This document shows, piece after piece, positions 52,755 to 64,000 of a DNA stretch of 64,000 nt. A program made the translations under genes and the position numbers. The stretch's first letter is position 1. Every line of letters starts with the position of its first letter. Source of the DNA: Microcebus murinus (taxonomy: Eukaryota; Chordata; Mammalia; Primates; Cheirogaleidae); assembly GCF_040939455.1 (NCBI RefSeq), contig NC_134108.1, forward strand, positions 38,298,501 to 38,362,500, in the 5' to 3' direction. A model generated the notes under the pieces. That model was not told the origin of the DNA, did no database searches, and saw only the letters and a program-made list of their open reading frames with translations.

Positions 52755-52935
52755 ACAATAATAATTATCATTTATTGAGCTCTTGCTATCTGATAGACAC
52801 TAATCTTATGATTTTACATGTATTATCTTATTTAATACTCTCAACAACCATGTGAGGTAGGCAGTATTATTAGTATTTTCCTCACATTGGAGACAAGGAA
52901 ACTGAAGCATGGAAAAATTAAGCAAATTGTGCATT
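52755..52935 (-). repeat. MIR (MIRb-like)
   Basis: 'atttattgagctcttgctat', 'ttacatgtattatcttattt', 'caaccatgtgaggtaggcag' and 'gacaaggaaactgaagcatg' give the antisense MIR order very clearly. Confidence 0.85.
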
Positions 52936-53021
52936 TGGGATTTTATCTCAGGTTTCTTAACGCTAGAGCTCACTTGTTTATATAAAGAGTAGTGACTCAT
53001 TTCACCCCTTAGCTGAAATGC

Positions 53022-53515
53022 TGTATTAGTTTCCCATTTCTGCTGTAGCAAATTAATACCACAAATTTAGTGGCTTAAAAACAGCATACATTTATTATCT
53101 TACAATCCTGGAGGTCAGAAGTTTGAAATGGGTCTTAGGGAGCTAAAATCCTGATGTCAGCAGCACTGGTTTCTTTTGAAGGCTCCAGGTGGGAATCTAT
53201 TTCCCTGCCCTTTCAGCTTCTAGAGGTTGCCTGTGTTCCTTTCTCATGGCCCACAGCCAGCAATCACATCACTCCAAACTTTGCTTCCATCATTGAAATC
53301 TCCTTCTCTCACTCTCCTGCCTTCCTCCTTGACTTATAAGGAAGGACTCTATGACTACATTTAGGGCCCATTTGGATAATACAAGGCAATCTTCCCATCA
53401 AAATCCTTAATTCAATCACATCCACAAAGTCACTTTTGCCATGTAAGGTAGCATATTCATAGGTTCCCAAGGATTTAGGTGTGCACTTTGGGAAACCATT
53501 AGTCTGCCTACTGCA
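53022..53515 (+). mobile_element. MLT1-type solo LTR with clean target duplication
   Basis: TGTATTAGTTTCCCATTTCT at the 5' end, 'gtggcttaaaaacagcatac', 'ttgccatgtaaggtagcata' and 'agtctgcctactgca' at the 3' end. A perfect 5-bp duplication AATGC flanks it (53017-53021, 53516-53520), which defines both edges and the TG...CA termini. Similar in layout to the LTR at 10.5 kb. Noncoding; the 61-codon frame inside is incidental. Confidence 0.92.
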
Positions 53516-53574
53516 AATGCTTATTTAAAGGATATCAGTAACTTATTAATTAGCAAATCCTATAGATATTCTCA

Positions 53575-54650
53575 GGCTTTTCCACCTTCAACCTACCTGT
53601 AGCATTTGATATTATCTACTACGCACTTTCTTGAAACTTCCCCCACTTGTAATTTTCTAATTACACCTTGCCTGGATTTCCACCCTCTTTGATGACTACT
53701 TTTCTCTTTTCAATTCTTGTGTTTGTTCCCGTCAATGTAGATATTTCCCAAGACTTTTAAAATTCTTTATTCTTCTCACTCTATACTGCTTGAATTAATA
53801 TCCTCTTGCACCCGATCTTATAACAGAAACTGTAACCAATATGTAGACAGTGCCCACCATTTGTGTCCTCAAACATTGTTTTGTACTTGAATTTCAATGC
53901 AATATTTTAACAGTGTCTGCTAGATATTCCTCTCACTGCTCTGACCTCTCCAATTCAGCATTTCAAAGTGAAATTATGGTCTACTTTCCCACATCTGCTG
54001 TTCTCTTCAGTTTAATATTTTTTTGATGGCCCTTGACCTTCTCAGTCATCCTGTCTCATGAACTCAGCATCCTCTTATACTGTTCTATCTCATTTGTTCT
54101 TTAAAATATACAGATCTGCTTGTATACTATGTTATTCTTATTCCTCCATTTGCTTCATTTCCACTGCCATTCTTACAGTTCTCTTGTCAGGTCGATCTCA
54201 TTAACATATCAATCTATTTTATGCATTGCTGCCAGATTTACCTATCCGAAGCTGAGCTCTGGTCTTATTACACTCCTCCACCTCAAATCTTCTTGTTCAC
54301 AGAATGATGTATTTTCAATTACCTCCTTCATCTACTTTCAATGTTATTTCTTCCAGTGTGCATTTATACTGTTTGCTTGTGGTAACTTGAACTCCTTGTC
54401 TCCTGTTTATCATATACTTTCCTATCTTTTCCCTCTTGATAATAATTTCCTTATACCTCAGATATCTTTGTCAACTATTTACATTTATTTAAACCCAACT
54501 CATTTTTAGGATTTAGTTTAATGTTACTTCTACCAGGAAACCTTTATTAATTTCTCCCTTTTTGAATTATCAGAAGCTTTCTCATCTTTTATTAATTTAA
54601 TATCTTTGATTCATGTATGTAGTTTTTTTTTAATGTCATTGAAGCAAAGG
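53575..54650 (+). mobile_element. Long L2 LINE copy
   Basis: Pyrimidine-rich sense L2: 'gatattatctactacgcact', 'ttctaattacaccttgcctg', 'cactgctctgacctctccaa', 'gaaattatggtctacttt', then 'gtcaggtcgatctcattaac', 'aatgttacttctaccaggaa' and 'acctttattaatttctccc'. A 129-codon frame at 54120-54509 results from this pyrimidine richness and has no L2 protein motif left. Confidence 0.65.
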
Positions 54651-54893
54651 TTATATTTGATTCATCACTCAATATAGATGTTTAGGAAATATTCTTAAAG
54701 TCATGAATCTATAAAATGGGCCAAGAGTAATGATTTTCAATTTGAGGAGTAAGAAAGGGTAGTCAGAATCTTGGGTTTGTATAATTATTTTGAAAGGTAC
54801 ATTAAATATTATAGAATACTTAGAAAAATAAAAAACCTATTTTTAAAATTCAAATATTAATGAAGTACATATTTTTATTATGATTGCCATACA

Positions 54894-55125
54894 TTGGTAG
54901 CAAATATCAGTATGGACTTTGAAGGCAACTCTTCCAGTTTGAATCCTGGCCAGGCAATTGTTGGTGAGTTATTCAAACTCTTTGTTATCCATATTACTCC
55001 ATTCAAAAACTGAGAGATAATAATAGTTATCTCATAAGGCACCTCATAATGCACACAGAATAGTACCTGGCACATGATAAGTCTGCAAATACATTTAGTC
55101 AATTATTAACTATCATTATTATTTC
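54894..55125 (+). repeat. MIR SINE
   Basis: 'agtatggactttgaaggcaa', 'ccagtttgaatcctggccag', 'gatagttatct'-like core and 'agtacctggcacatgataag' give the sense MIR order. Confidence 0.75.
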
Positions 55126-56190
55126 TCAAAAGTTGGCATAGCTTTTAAATATTGGGAAGAACTGGAGTAGATAATTTTTACCATAACAACATCTCTAAAA
55201 TTCTATCGGTCTAACACTAGAATAATCCTGCTTTGTATGTATCATTGTATGTATTTATATACACAGAGACAGTTAAAATGATAACTATTTCATCTTTATT
55301 ATAGATTTATTAGGCATTAGATGCTTCTGAGACTTACTCATTCTGAATCAGTACTTATTGATTTTAGCTTTTTATAGTTTGTGGCAGTAAGCTTGTAGAG
55401 AGGTGAGGCATGTCTTTGAAATTATTATTTGGGCATATTCTTCCACTGCCCTTTCTTGTAATTTAGATTACAGTTCTGTCTTATAGTATTTATAATGCTT
55501 GCTTTGTATGTATTTGTGCATTAGTGTGTATATGTTTGCTGCACTAAATTCACACAAAATGTGTTAAGTAATTATAATGCAATGCTTTACTCTGTAGGTT
55601 GCTTCTATTTGAGAAGGCTACTTTCCCCTCAGACTGCATAATTTGTTATTTTGAGTGAAATAGTTTCATTTTTGTAACTTTGTGTTTGAATCATGTGTCA
55701 GGTAGACTGCAGAGACCACATGAGGATTGATACTGTTGGAAGAAGTAGAAAAATATTTGTTTATACCCTAAAAACATACCAATATATTTCAGGTGAGCAT
55801 TTCTCTACAAATAAAATTTTTTACTAAAAATTTCCTTTTTAAGATTAGGTTGCTCCTGAAAGATACTAATTTGGTACTGTTTGCATATTTATACTATTAA
55901 TTAAGAGCATTGTTTTAGTCATTGAAGTTATCAGAACTAACTCAGACATGCAGTTAGAATTCATAAAACCTTCACATTCTGAGTACTAGTTGTGTTGGGA
56001 GGCAGTGAATAAAGAAACTTGTCTACCAGACAAACTTGCATGCCTTTTTAAAAATTAATAAAGATTTACATTGAGTTGTGCCACTTAATCAAGATAAGAC
56101 AAAGTTTCTATAAATATTACCTTGTGATTTAAAAATTCAAAATGCACTTATAGAAATGTAAAATGCGAACCCTTTTTTACTGTAATGACT
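55126..56190. other. Unannotated AT-rich stretch
   Basis: No gene or recognisable repeat seen. Confidence 0.4.
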
Positions 56191-56194
56191 TCTT

Positions 56195-56300
56195 CCCTTA
56201 ATGATGAAGAAACTGAGGCATCATGATGCCAAGTTACTTGTCCAATGTCATAACACCAAAAAGTTAAAGATCTAGAATTCAAAGATGAACCCTTTGAATT
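56195..56300 (-). repeat. MIR fragment
   Basis: 'atgatgaagaaactgaggca', 'caagttacttgtccaatgtc' and 'agatctagaattcaaa' show the antisense MIR core. Confidence 0.7.
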
Positions 56301-56717
56301 CAGTTTGAGCTGAATTTTGCCACACTGCCATTAGTAGTAATTTATAGGATACTAATGAAGTGGTTAAAGTAGACAAAAATTAGATGATGGTTAAGCTGCT
56401 CTGGAAATATAGATAGAGTAATCAGATGTATTTATTGCTGTTTATTTATTACTTTGAACAAAAAAGCTAATTTATAAAATAGTTATATGTTTTAATATAC
56501 TTTTAAAAATTAAATGTAACCTGGTTTACAAGATAAGATCTGACTAATGTGTAGAAATCTTGGAGATTATCTGGAAGGTTCTAGTAAAACAAGGAGTTTT
56601 CTCATATTTTCTTTTCGGAGAAATATAGGCTTTTATAGCAAATCTGTTTTTCATATGAGTTCTTTGTTCTTTGATTTCAGAAAAATATTTAAATAGTTAG
56701 GATAAAGTCCTAAAACG

Positions 56718-56732
56718 CCGGTAGATGGCAGC
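56718..56732 (+). promoter_or_regulatory. Candidate CTCF-binding site
   Basis: CCGGTAGATGGCAGC matches the CTCF core consensus (CCASYAGRKGGCRSY) at 14 of 15 positions; the only mismatch is the third base. It lies in non-repetitive DNA, retains a CpG (another sits just before it), and is surrounded by several hundred bases of balanced composition. Binding itself is inferred, not shown. Confidence 0.5.
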
Positions 56733-59390
56733 AACTTTCTGTTATTGGGTATTTGCTCTTGATAAACACTTTTGGCTGCAGAGCTGACTGACATGAGATG
56801 AAGAACCGCAATCTGTGGTGGCTATGTATTAAGATACGCGAGTGTAGGTGTATTTTCTATTTGGCTTTCCAAAAGCAATTTTCTGTTATTGGTTTTGAAA
56901 GACTATCCCATGCTCTTTATTTGAATAAGGATTGAATCACATTTGTCTGGATCTGAAAGGAAAAGAACCAAATGCAGGACATTCTCAACAAAAGCAATAT
57001 CAGGGAGCATTCTGTTATCATTCTTTGACATTGCACTTAGGCAGTTACACACTTTTTCTAAATACGGTGACCTGTGTGATTTATGTGGACTTCCAAAAGC
57101 AATGATCCAGTAAATTTACTAACAGTTCCAGTAAATTTGCTTCACGGATCCTGCATCTGATGATTGCCTTCTGCTCTTGGCATTTTCTGCCTAATATACC
57201 ATGTAATGTGGTTCAAATTGAGAGTTTTATTTTGTCAAATCATTCACTGGAGAGGCTAGTGAAGCCTTTTACTATGTATTAGACAAATTGAAGCCATTGA
57301 TGGTTTGGGTTGCATTGCTTTTGAAGGCTTTATTAGAGTTGTCAAGGAAAAAGTCACTCATACTCCTATTGACCTTCAAATAAATTTACTTAAATATCTT
57401 GGATACTCTATTTTTATGTTAAACTACATGTAAGTATTAAAATTGCTATAATTGAGATATTTCCTTGTTATGAATATCATCCTTTGGATTAGATAACTGG
57501 TATTGATGAAAAAGGATATTTCCATTAATACATTTTTAATAGAATTAGAACATTAGCTCTCCAAGCCCTGAATATTTTGAACTTTCCCAGCACTGTTTGC
57601 ATTTAAAGAAACAGAAAGAAACATTTTGTGGATCTGACCCTTCATGGGTAACCCTCTGACTATTAGATAAGTTTTGGCATAACTGTATTGCCCAGGCTGG
57701 TTTCTGACATCTGTTTTTTTATTTGTCAGTGGTCCAGAATCCAAATAAATATTTTTGGAAGCAGGATACCTTGTTCATAATTTGACAAGTCCAAGTAAAT
57801 ATTCATGTTTACTAAGACCAAATAAGACATGAGATGAGCCAAAACCACTAATTTATGGAAACTCATTTTCCTTACATAATTGGCCCTAAAGGTAGATGAA
57901 AGCTAGTGAGCTCCAGGGATTTGCTCCATGATTACTTTTCCACTGTCATGGATACAGTGAACATAAAGTGATGCACAATTTCTATAGTAGAATGCCTTTA
58001 CAATTCTGACATGTAAGGACAAGAGAAGTATCTGCTTTCTGTTGATTTAGTGAAGAAGTTTTTTTATATAACCATCTCTAGGGATATGGTTTGCACAGCA
58101 AAATTGTTTTATAGTAAGATGCTTAATGGAATAATTTTATTTTATGACAGAATTGTCATCCAAACATTTTTAAATTGTTTAAAATAAAAGAGAGTATCAG
58201 GAGAGTCAGTTTCACTAATTTATGAAAGTAATGAATCAGAGAAAAGTGACCTCACTTTCTCTACCATTACTAGCATTGAGGTCAGTAACAAAACTGAAAA
58301 TAGTAATCAGTGGTCCAAATAAATTTTGTTTTAGTGCCAAGAATCAAACTTTCAAAGGACCATTTCTTAGAACCATAGGATATTATTCACCATTTTAATT
58401 GGAAGTCAGAAACTTGAAATCCACTAACTAATTCTTTTATTCAAGAAATATTCCAGTGCCTGCTTTATGCAGGCAATCACTAGTGAACAAGAGAGATGTG
58501 GTTCCCACCCTCAAGGAATTTTTTTTCAGGGAAGAGGGAGATTAAATAACTAATTTTAAAGTAATTTAAAACATTATAAATAACTAATTACAAAGTATTT
58601 TTTAAAATTATAACTGTGCTATTTATACTGAAGAAGTAGAAGGTGTCAAGAAAATACTCAAAGAGTCTAACACAATTTGGGATTTTAAAGAAGAGTTCCT
58701 CGAAGTTTATTTAAAATTTTTAAAATCTAAAATAAAATAAGGTTTTGACATATACATAGTTTACCTGTTTCCACTGATGAATGGGAAGCTCTACTTTTAC
58801 ATTGTATGGTTATAGGACAACTCAAAAAGCAAAATATGCAGGAATTCGGAAAAGAATTTGGCATGTTCTGTTTGCACAAATATGGATATATTGGTGCTGA
58901 ATTCTTACACAAATTCCTCACATATTGGAGATGGACACACAACTATTTAAATAGGAGAAAATATATCTTTTTTAAAACAAATTTAACTTCCACTTAAATA
59001 AATTAAATTTTCATTTTATGCTACTTTGTAAGATGATCCACAGCATAGAACCATATAAACAGATTAAGTGTTCATGGAAATGAATGGGTTAAATAATTAA
59101 AATGTTTACCAGAAAAAAGCATGTTGGATTTGGGTGAGTATATATCTGTAGAAAAACCAGTCGGAAAATATGTAATGCTCACCTCTGTGTGTAGCTTTGT
59201 CTACTTTGTGAAAATTAGATCAGACTTGTAAAACATCAACACTACCCCAGAACACTAGGGAGACAAAAGTCCATTTACACTTTTTAGATTGAATTATGAT
59301 TTTAAAAATATAAGTGATTGGTTAATAGTAATAGAATTTGATTTTAATAATAAAATATTTTTTTAAGGCTTAAAAGTTGCTGGGAATGTT
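56733..59390. other. Unique stretch, no gene recognised
   Basis: No repeat or coding signal identified by eye. A short Alu-like phrase (tgcccaggctgg) at about 57689-57701 is isolated. This is one of the longest repeat-poor stretches in the window. Confidence 0.45.
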
Positions 59391-59415
59391 AGAGAGAGAG
59401 AGAGAGAGAGAGAGA
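59391..59415. repeat. (AG)n microsatellite
   Basis: A pure run of 12 AG units plus one A. Likely length-polymorphic. Confidence 0.95.
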
Positions 59416-62029
59416 CTTTCAAAAACAAATTTAGTGAGAAACAAGAAACACACAAAAAAGAGAAATACTATAAAATAATAAGCAACCAAAATGCTAAAAT
59501 TTAATCCGCAAATATGCAGGTAAAGGAATCATCCTTTTGATGCCAGAAATCATTCTTTCCCACTTAAAATATATGTAAAAATGTTCATTAACTATCCGTG
59601 TTTTAGACATTCTACATTTTAGTAAAAAATTTTGTTTTTATCTACTTAGTCCTTGACATAGTCTCAAGTCTTCTCAGCTAAGTTGACTGATGGTTGCTTT
59701 TCTAATCAGTCTTATCAAAGTTTTATTGATGACATGCATTTTTTATTTAGATTATTTTATAAAATATAATTTTCTATAATTTGTTATGAAGTTTATATTA
59801 GCCTAAGTAAATTAATCTAAAACTATCCAGTTCTCTCTTAAATTGGGCATGGGTTTAAAAATATGGTAAACTTGATCCCAACCATTTTTACGTTTTCTGC
59901 AAAAGTTATCCTACGATTGCTTAATTTAAAATGTTCTCAATTTTGTTTTGTGTTTAATTCCTAGAAATCTCTTGTTCAAATAAATCTTTAAAAAATCACT
60001 TGCTATTTTGCTGACATATAGTGTATACAGATGTTTGTTCAAAATAGTCAAATTTGGGAATGTTTTGTGCACATTAATAATGATGAATAAATTTCTTTGA
60101 TATTTAACACTTGTATGCTATATTAAAATATAGTGCTATTGATGGTGTTTAATGAACTAGACTTATTTGTTGCTGTGAAGAAAATAAGCAAGAAAAGATT
60201 TACTAAGTCTTTGTACCTGTAAGTCATTATTATTATGATGAAGCAAAGGATAGTGAGCATCTGTTCTTTATCTCCACTGAAGCCAGAACATGAGGAAATA
60301 AACTTAAACTGCAGTATGAGGTAGTTAAGTTAGAATAATTGAGGAATTTCCTGACAGAGTTGTTAAACATTGAAATGAATCAGGAAAAGAGGTTGTGAAA
60401 TATCCTTAGATTCTTTTTTTCCCCCTAAATTTAATAGAACGAATATTTGGTGTGTGTTAGTTTGACCTGTAAGCTGATAGGCCTCTCAGGGTTTAGTTGT
60501 CTCTACCTATGATATAATGAAGAAGTTCTTTCAAATGTTAATGTCCCAAGGAGAACCATGAAAAACAAACAATAATCAAATAATTGCCACGTTTATTGGG
60601 TTTTTGTTATGTAGTAAGCTCTGTGTGAAGAAACTTACCAGCATTTTCCCATTTGGATGAGTAATGAATCTGGTAGTTCAGTCTACGTGGATTCTGTGTA
60701 CAGATTCTGTGTACAGAAAATGGCTGCCACTCACCAAATAACTCATCGCTAGCAGCAGATTTATATATTTCTTAAACTTATTGTAATGATTGAAGAATCA
60801 CCCCTTCTGTAACAGTGATAATTCCCTCATTTTGAGAGGGACAGAAATGTAGCATTGTAGGTGAATTGGTCAGATAACTTTAGATATGTTAATATGACAG
60901 AGAGAATCTGATTATGAGTTTCATGGAGTTGTATTAGGGGATTCATTGTTTCTAGTGTTCCCTGCTATCTGTAATGACAACATGATTATGGGTGCTCCTG
61001 GGTTCAGAGTCTGCCTTGAATAATTCAGTGAGCTGAAGATCATAGCATTTTTCTTCCAAAGGGCAGAATGTACTTCTGCAAAAGAATAAACCCTAGTGTC
61101 TATCCATAGTTGTAATCTAGAAAAAAAATCTATGTTTTTAATGGATCCAAACCTTTGAAGCCCAAATACCTGTATCCATCTCATTGTCATCTTTTTCTTT
61201 TCTGAAATAAACCCTTCACTTTAGGTTTCCATGATAGTTAAATCCTAGGTCTTAATGGAGTTTGCCAGTCCTGTGTGATGGGGTTTATTTTTGTATTTGC
61301 TCTTTGGGATCTTTTGATTGTGAACTCTAGCAACAAAGATGGGCCTTGATTTCACAGCCTTGTAAGCATGCCCAGAGGTTTCACTAACGGGAGACGCAGC
61401 AAGTCTAATGGAAAGAAATGATAGTGAAAACATGTAAGTTGGCAGACAGTTTGCTGGAATCCCCTGAGTTGATGAAAAGCAAGAACGTTTTTCTCTTTTG
61501 ATAAGGCTTCCCAAATGTATTCATTTCCTTTAGCTTTGCTTGCACTACTATTGCTGTTACTACAAGTTCTAGTCTAAGTTTTATGAAAATTAGAAGTCCC
61601 CAAGGGTGGGACCAGTGAACAAAAAGTCCAGAACTCCGAGTTCTAAGTGGGCCTTGCCACTGGAGTCACCAAGATTAAACTGACACAGACCTCAAAATTG
61701 AAACACATTTTCCTTCTGCCTTTGAAGTTGTTTCAAACAATTATTATTTTTTTTTCCTAGAAGAGCAGCAATCAGAAACAGCACAGACATTATCTACAAG
61801 GCCAGATATTTTCATGGCTTAGGTAAATCACAGAATGTAAATTAAGCACCTTGAAAGAAAATGAGTGCATAATTTACTAGGTTTTATCATTGCCTTCTTG
61901 GCTTTATTTAAACTTTTTATTTCTTTTAAAAAATCGCTGCTAAAACTCTATCATTCTCATCCATGTGGACAAGTGGAATTTAATCCTTTTTGGTTTACAA
62001 GAGTGCTGCATAACACAGTGAACACTTGT
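59416..62029. other. Unique AT-rich stretch, no gene recognised
   Basis: No confident repeat except a faint antisense MIR around 60583-60670 ('cacgtttattgggttttt') and a 13-bp tandem duplication at 60690-60715. Two 89-codon minus-strand frames (60921-61190, 61245-61514) have no known domain. Confidence 0.45.
60690..60715. repeat. 13-bp perfect tandem duplication
   Basis: GATTCTGTGTACA occurs twice in direct succession without any mismatch. Confidence 0.85.
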
Positions 62030-62230
62030 TTGGGGCTGTACAGTTAATGCTGACAATGAGCAGTGTGAACTTGGGCAAGCTGCATAGCCTCCTTTTGCTC
62101 GCTTGCATTAATAAAATAGGGCTAAGGATAGTCCTTAAATCATGGAACTGTGAGGATCTGATGAGCTAATTCAGATAAGATCCTTAGCACTGTCCTGTTT
62201 CATGGGCTGCACCATAAATGTTATTTCTTG
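62030..62230 (+). repeat. MIR SINE
   Basis: 'gtgtgaacttgggcaagctg', 'cattaataaaatagggctaa', 'gaactgtgaggatctgatga' and 'ccttagcactgtcctgtttc' follow the MIR order from the core to the tail. Confidence 0.75.
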
Positions 62231-63494
62231 TCCTCTTTTCCTCTTGTTCCTGCTCATTCTCTTCCACTCAAGCCATCTTTGAGTCCTAGAACTGAGTGAA
62301 AAGCTTTGACTCCAGATTATTAATATACATCTACATACAATTTTATATATGTTTCAGGTAGTTTACAGACACCCTGAGAATTCATCCACGGACCATAGTG
62401 AAGAACTACTTTAAGTTAGGTGGGCTCAATTCAGAAGCATGATTCCAGAAGCACTGTGAACACAGGCAAAGGAATAATTTCTATATAACACTTCAGAAAC
62501 TGATTCTACCCAACCCAACCTCACCTATCTCTCTAGCTCTGATGTTCATTCGGCAAGCGATGTGGTTGTTGATGCTGACTCTCACCCATTTCTCCCACTG
62601 TTCTACCAGTTTCTGGCACCAATTCAGTCTCTTAGCCTCTGGAAAGAACTCTCTTCCTGTATAGGTTTGTTGCCAGGTCCTGCTCCATTCCATGTAGTCA
62701 CCTTACCATTTGGTCACAGAGCTTCTTAATTAATAACTAATTAATTATTCCCCCTTCTCTCTATGTATTACTCATTCACCTCTTTGTTAGCTGGCTCCTA
62801 CCATCTGCAGTGACTTGTGCTAAGCTGCCAAAGTCATCTGCCTGAATCGGCTTCATCTCAAATTGTCCCTAGTCCTGTTTGCATAGCTCTAAGGTTAGCA
62901 TTTCTCTTTACTCATTGACAAAATATTGATGGCTAACCCAGGTGAAACTACAAAAGTGCAAGATTTTCTAACAAAATACAAAAATGAGTGTCAATGGCAT
63001 CATATAAATACCAGGTGAAGACAGCGAAACAGAGAAATCCTCATGTCACTAGGATGGCTGTGGCATACTTTATTTGAATAATTGGGAGGTGGAGCAGATT
63101 CTACAAAGTACTGTTTTTCAGAATAGCAGGACATAATTTAGAATGCTCGGTAATTTCTCAAATGTTACTACAATTCTGATCAAGTTGATAGGACTTCCAA
63201 AGATCAGGAGATGAGGTTACTTTGGTGGTCACATATGGAGAATGTTCACTCATTCAACTTTTCACTTATTAACCAACTATATATTGACTACTTCCTAAAA
63301 GCTGCAAGGAACCAGAGGTAAAGCAAACATAGATCTTTCTCTAAAAGAAACACAATTATCAAACTATTGGTTCATAAAGCAGGTAATGTGGTAGAAAATT
63401 TTATAAAAGTCTTTTTAATTTTGATTAAAGTAAGGTAAAATGAGACTAATTAGCTATATTTTATTTTGCTTGTTTAGAATTATGCTTTATGGTT
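62231..63494. other. Unannotated stretch
   Basis: No gene recognised. A TTAATTAA-rich patch lies near 62728-62750. Confidence 0.4.
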
Positions 63495-64000
63495 ATTTTC
63501 ATTTTTTAAATTAATTTTTTGCTGAACTTTTTATTTTGGAATAAATTTGATTTACAGAAAAGTTGCAAAGATAAGACAGAGTCCCCATATATTCATTACC
63601 CAGTTTCCCCTATTGTTACTATTTTATATTGCCATAGTTATATAGAATGTATAAAAATATATTTAATGTAACTTAGTTGTCACAACTAAGGAACTAGCAT
63701 TGGTACATTACTAAACTCCATTAGCTAAACTTCAAATTTTATTCACAATTAAATAATTTTTCCACGAATGTCTTTTTTCTATCCCAGGATTCAATCTTGG
63801 ACTAGAAATTGCACTTAGGTATGACTCCTTACTCCTCTGTGGTCTATGAAATCTTTCCTCATTTTTCATGACCTTCAGTTTTGAAGGATATTGGCCAGGG
63901 ATTTTGTTGAATGCCCCTCAATTTGGGTTGTTCTGTTATTTTTTCATAATTATACTAGGGTTATGGGCTTTGGGCAAGACTATCATAGAGGTGAAGTGCC
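63495..64000 (-). mobile_element. Ancient L1 (L1M-type) 3' end, running out of the window
   Basis: Antisense L1M 3' UTR: 'tttgatttacagaaaagttg', 'cattacccagtttcccctat', 'agttgtcacaactaaggaac', 'gattcaatcttggacta' and 'gttatgggctttgggcaaga'. The left edge is the 3' terminus; the 5' side continues past 64000. Confidence 0.75.

Noticed and set aside
54120..54509. 129-codon frame
   Set aside because: Falls in pyrimidine-rich decayed L2 and shows no reverse-transcriptase motif.
57680..57710. Alu-like phrase tgcccaggctgg
   Set aside because: Only about a dozen matching bases with no further Alu sequence on either side.
62720..62755. TTAATTAA-rich palindromic patch
   Set aside because: Simple AT-rich sequence; no paired arms of useful length and no link to a transposon end.
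63672..63690. 8-bp inverted repeat CTTAGTTG/CAACTAAG
   Set aside because: Lies inside the L1M 3' UTR and matches its consensus, so it is not a separate signal.

Overview
The window looks like noncoding, AT-rich nuclear DNA from a strepsirrhine primate, most probably a lemur. Four Alu copies (about 8083, 21921, 29325 and 32204, all on the minus strand) share an altered middle linker containing TTGGCCAATTAA and ATATATATTAG, which I know from lemur Alus and not from human or galago copies. Older layers (AluJ-like copies, Tigger1, MLT1, MLT2, MER5A, L2, MIR, L1M) are the usual eutherian or primate background. I find no functional protein-coding gene, rRNA or tRNA. The open frames present are short and either fall inside repeats or look like chance, so this is probably intergenic desert or a large intron.

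Layout. 1-6.2 kb: unique AT-rich DNA with decayed MIR and L2. 6.25-6.68 kb: a DNA transposon with a CCCCGAAAATAAGAC terminus whose interior carries a 50-codon open frame, AATAAA and an A-run. 8.1 kb: lemur Alu. 10.5-11.1 kb: MLT1-type LTR. 14-18 kb: old L1 and an old Alu. 21.0-23.1 kb: an L1 3' end with a 5' inversion, hit by a lemur Alu. 26.4-29.2 kb: a whole Tigger1 with dead transposase and an Alu monomer inside. 29.2-30.7 kb: old L1 with a lemur Alu. 31.3-35.2 kb: a second 5'-inverted L1 that hosts an LTR (itself hosting an Alu) and a GC-rich polyadenylated retrocopy. 35.5-42.6 kb: MER5-type elements, a 66-bp tandem duplication, an MLT2 LTR and an old L1 region. 43-56 kb: MIR, two long L2 copies and a second MLT1 LTR with clean 5-bp target duplications. 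56-63.5 kb: mostly unique, with one strong CTCF-like motif at 56718. 63.5 kb to the end: an ancient L1 3' end leaving the window.

Nothing here acts as a gene system. The most informative parts are the nested insertions, which give a relative chronology; the two twin-priming L1s; the unidentified retrocopy at 33481-34481; and the transposon at 6251-6682. Family names come from recognition of consensus features, not a database search, so subfamily names and edges are approximate.
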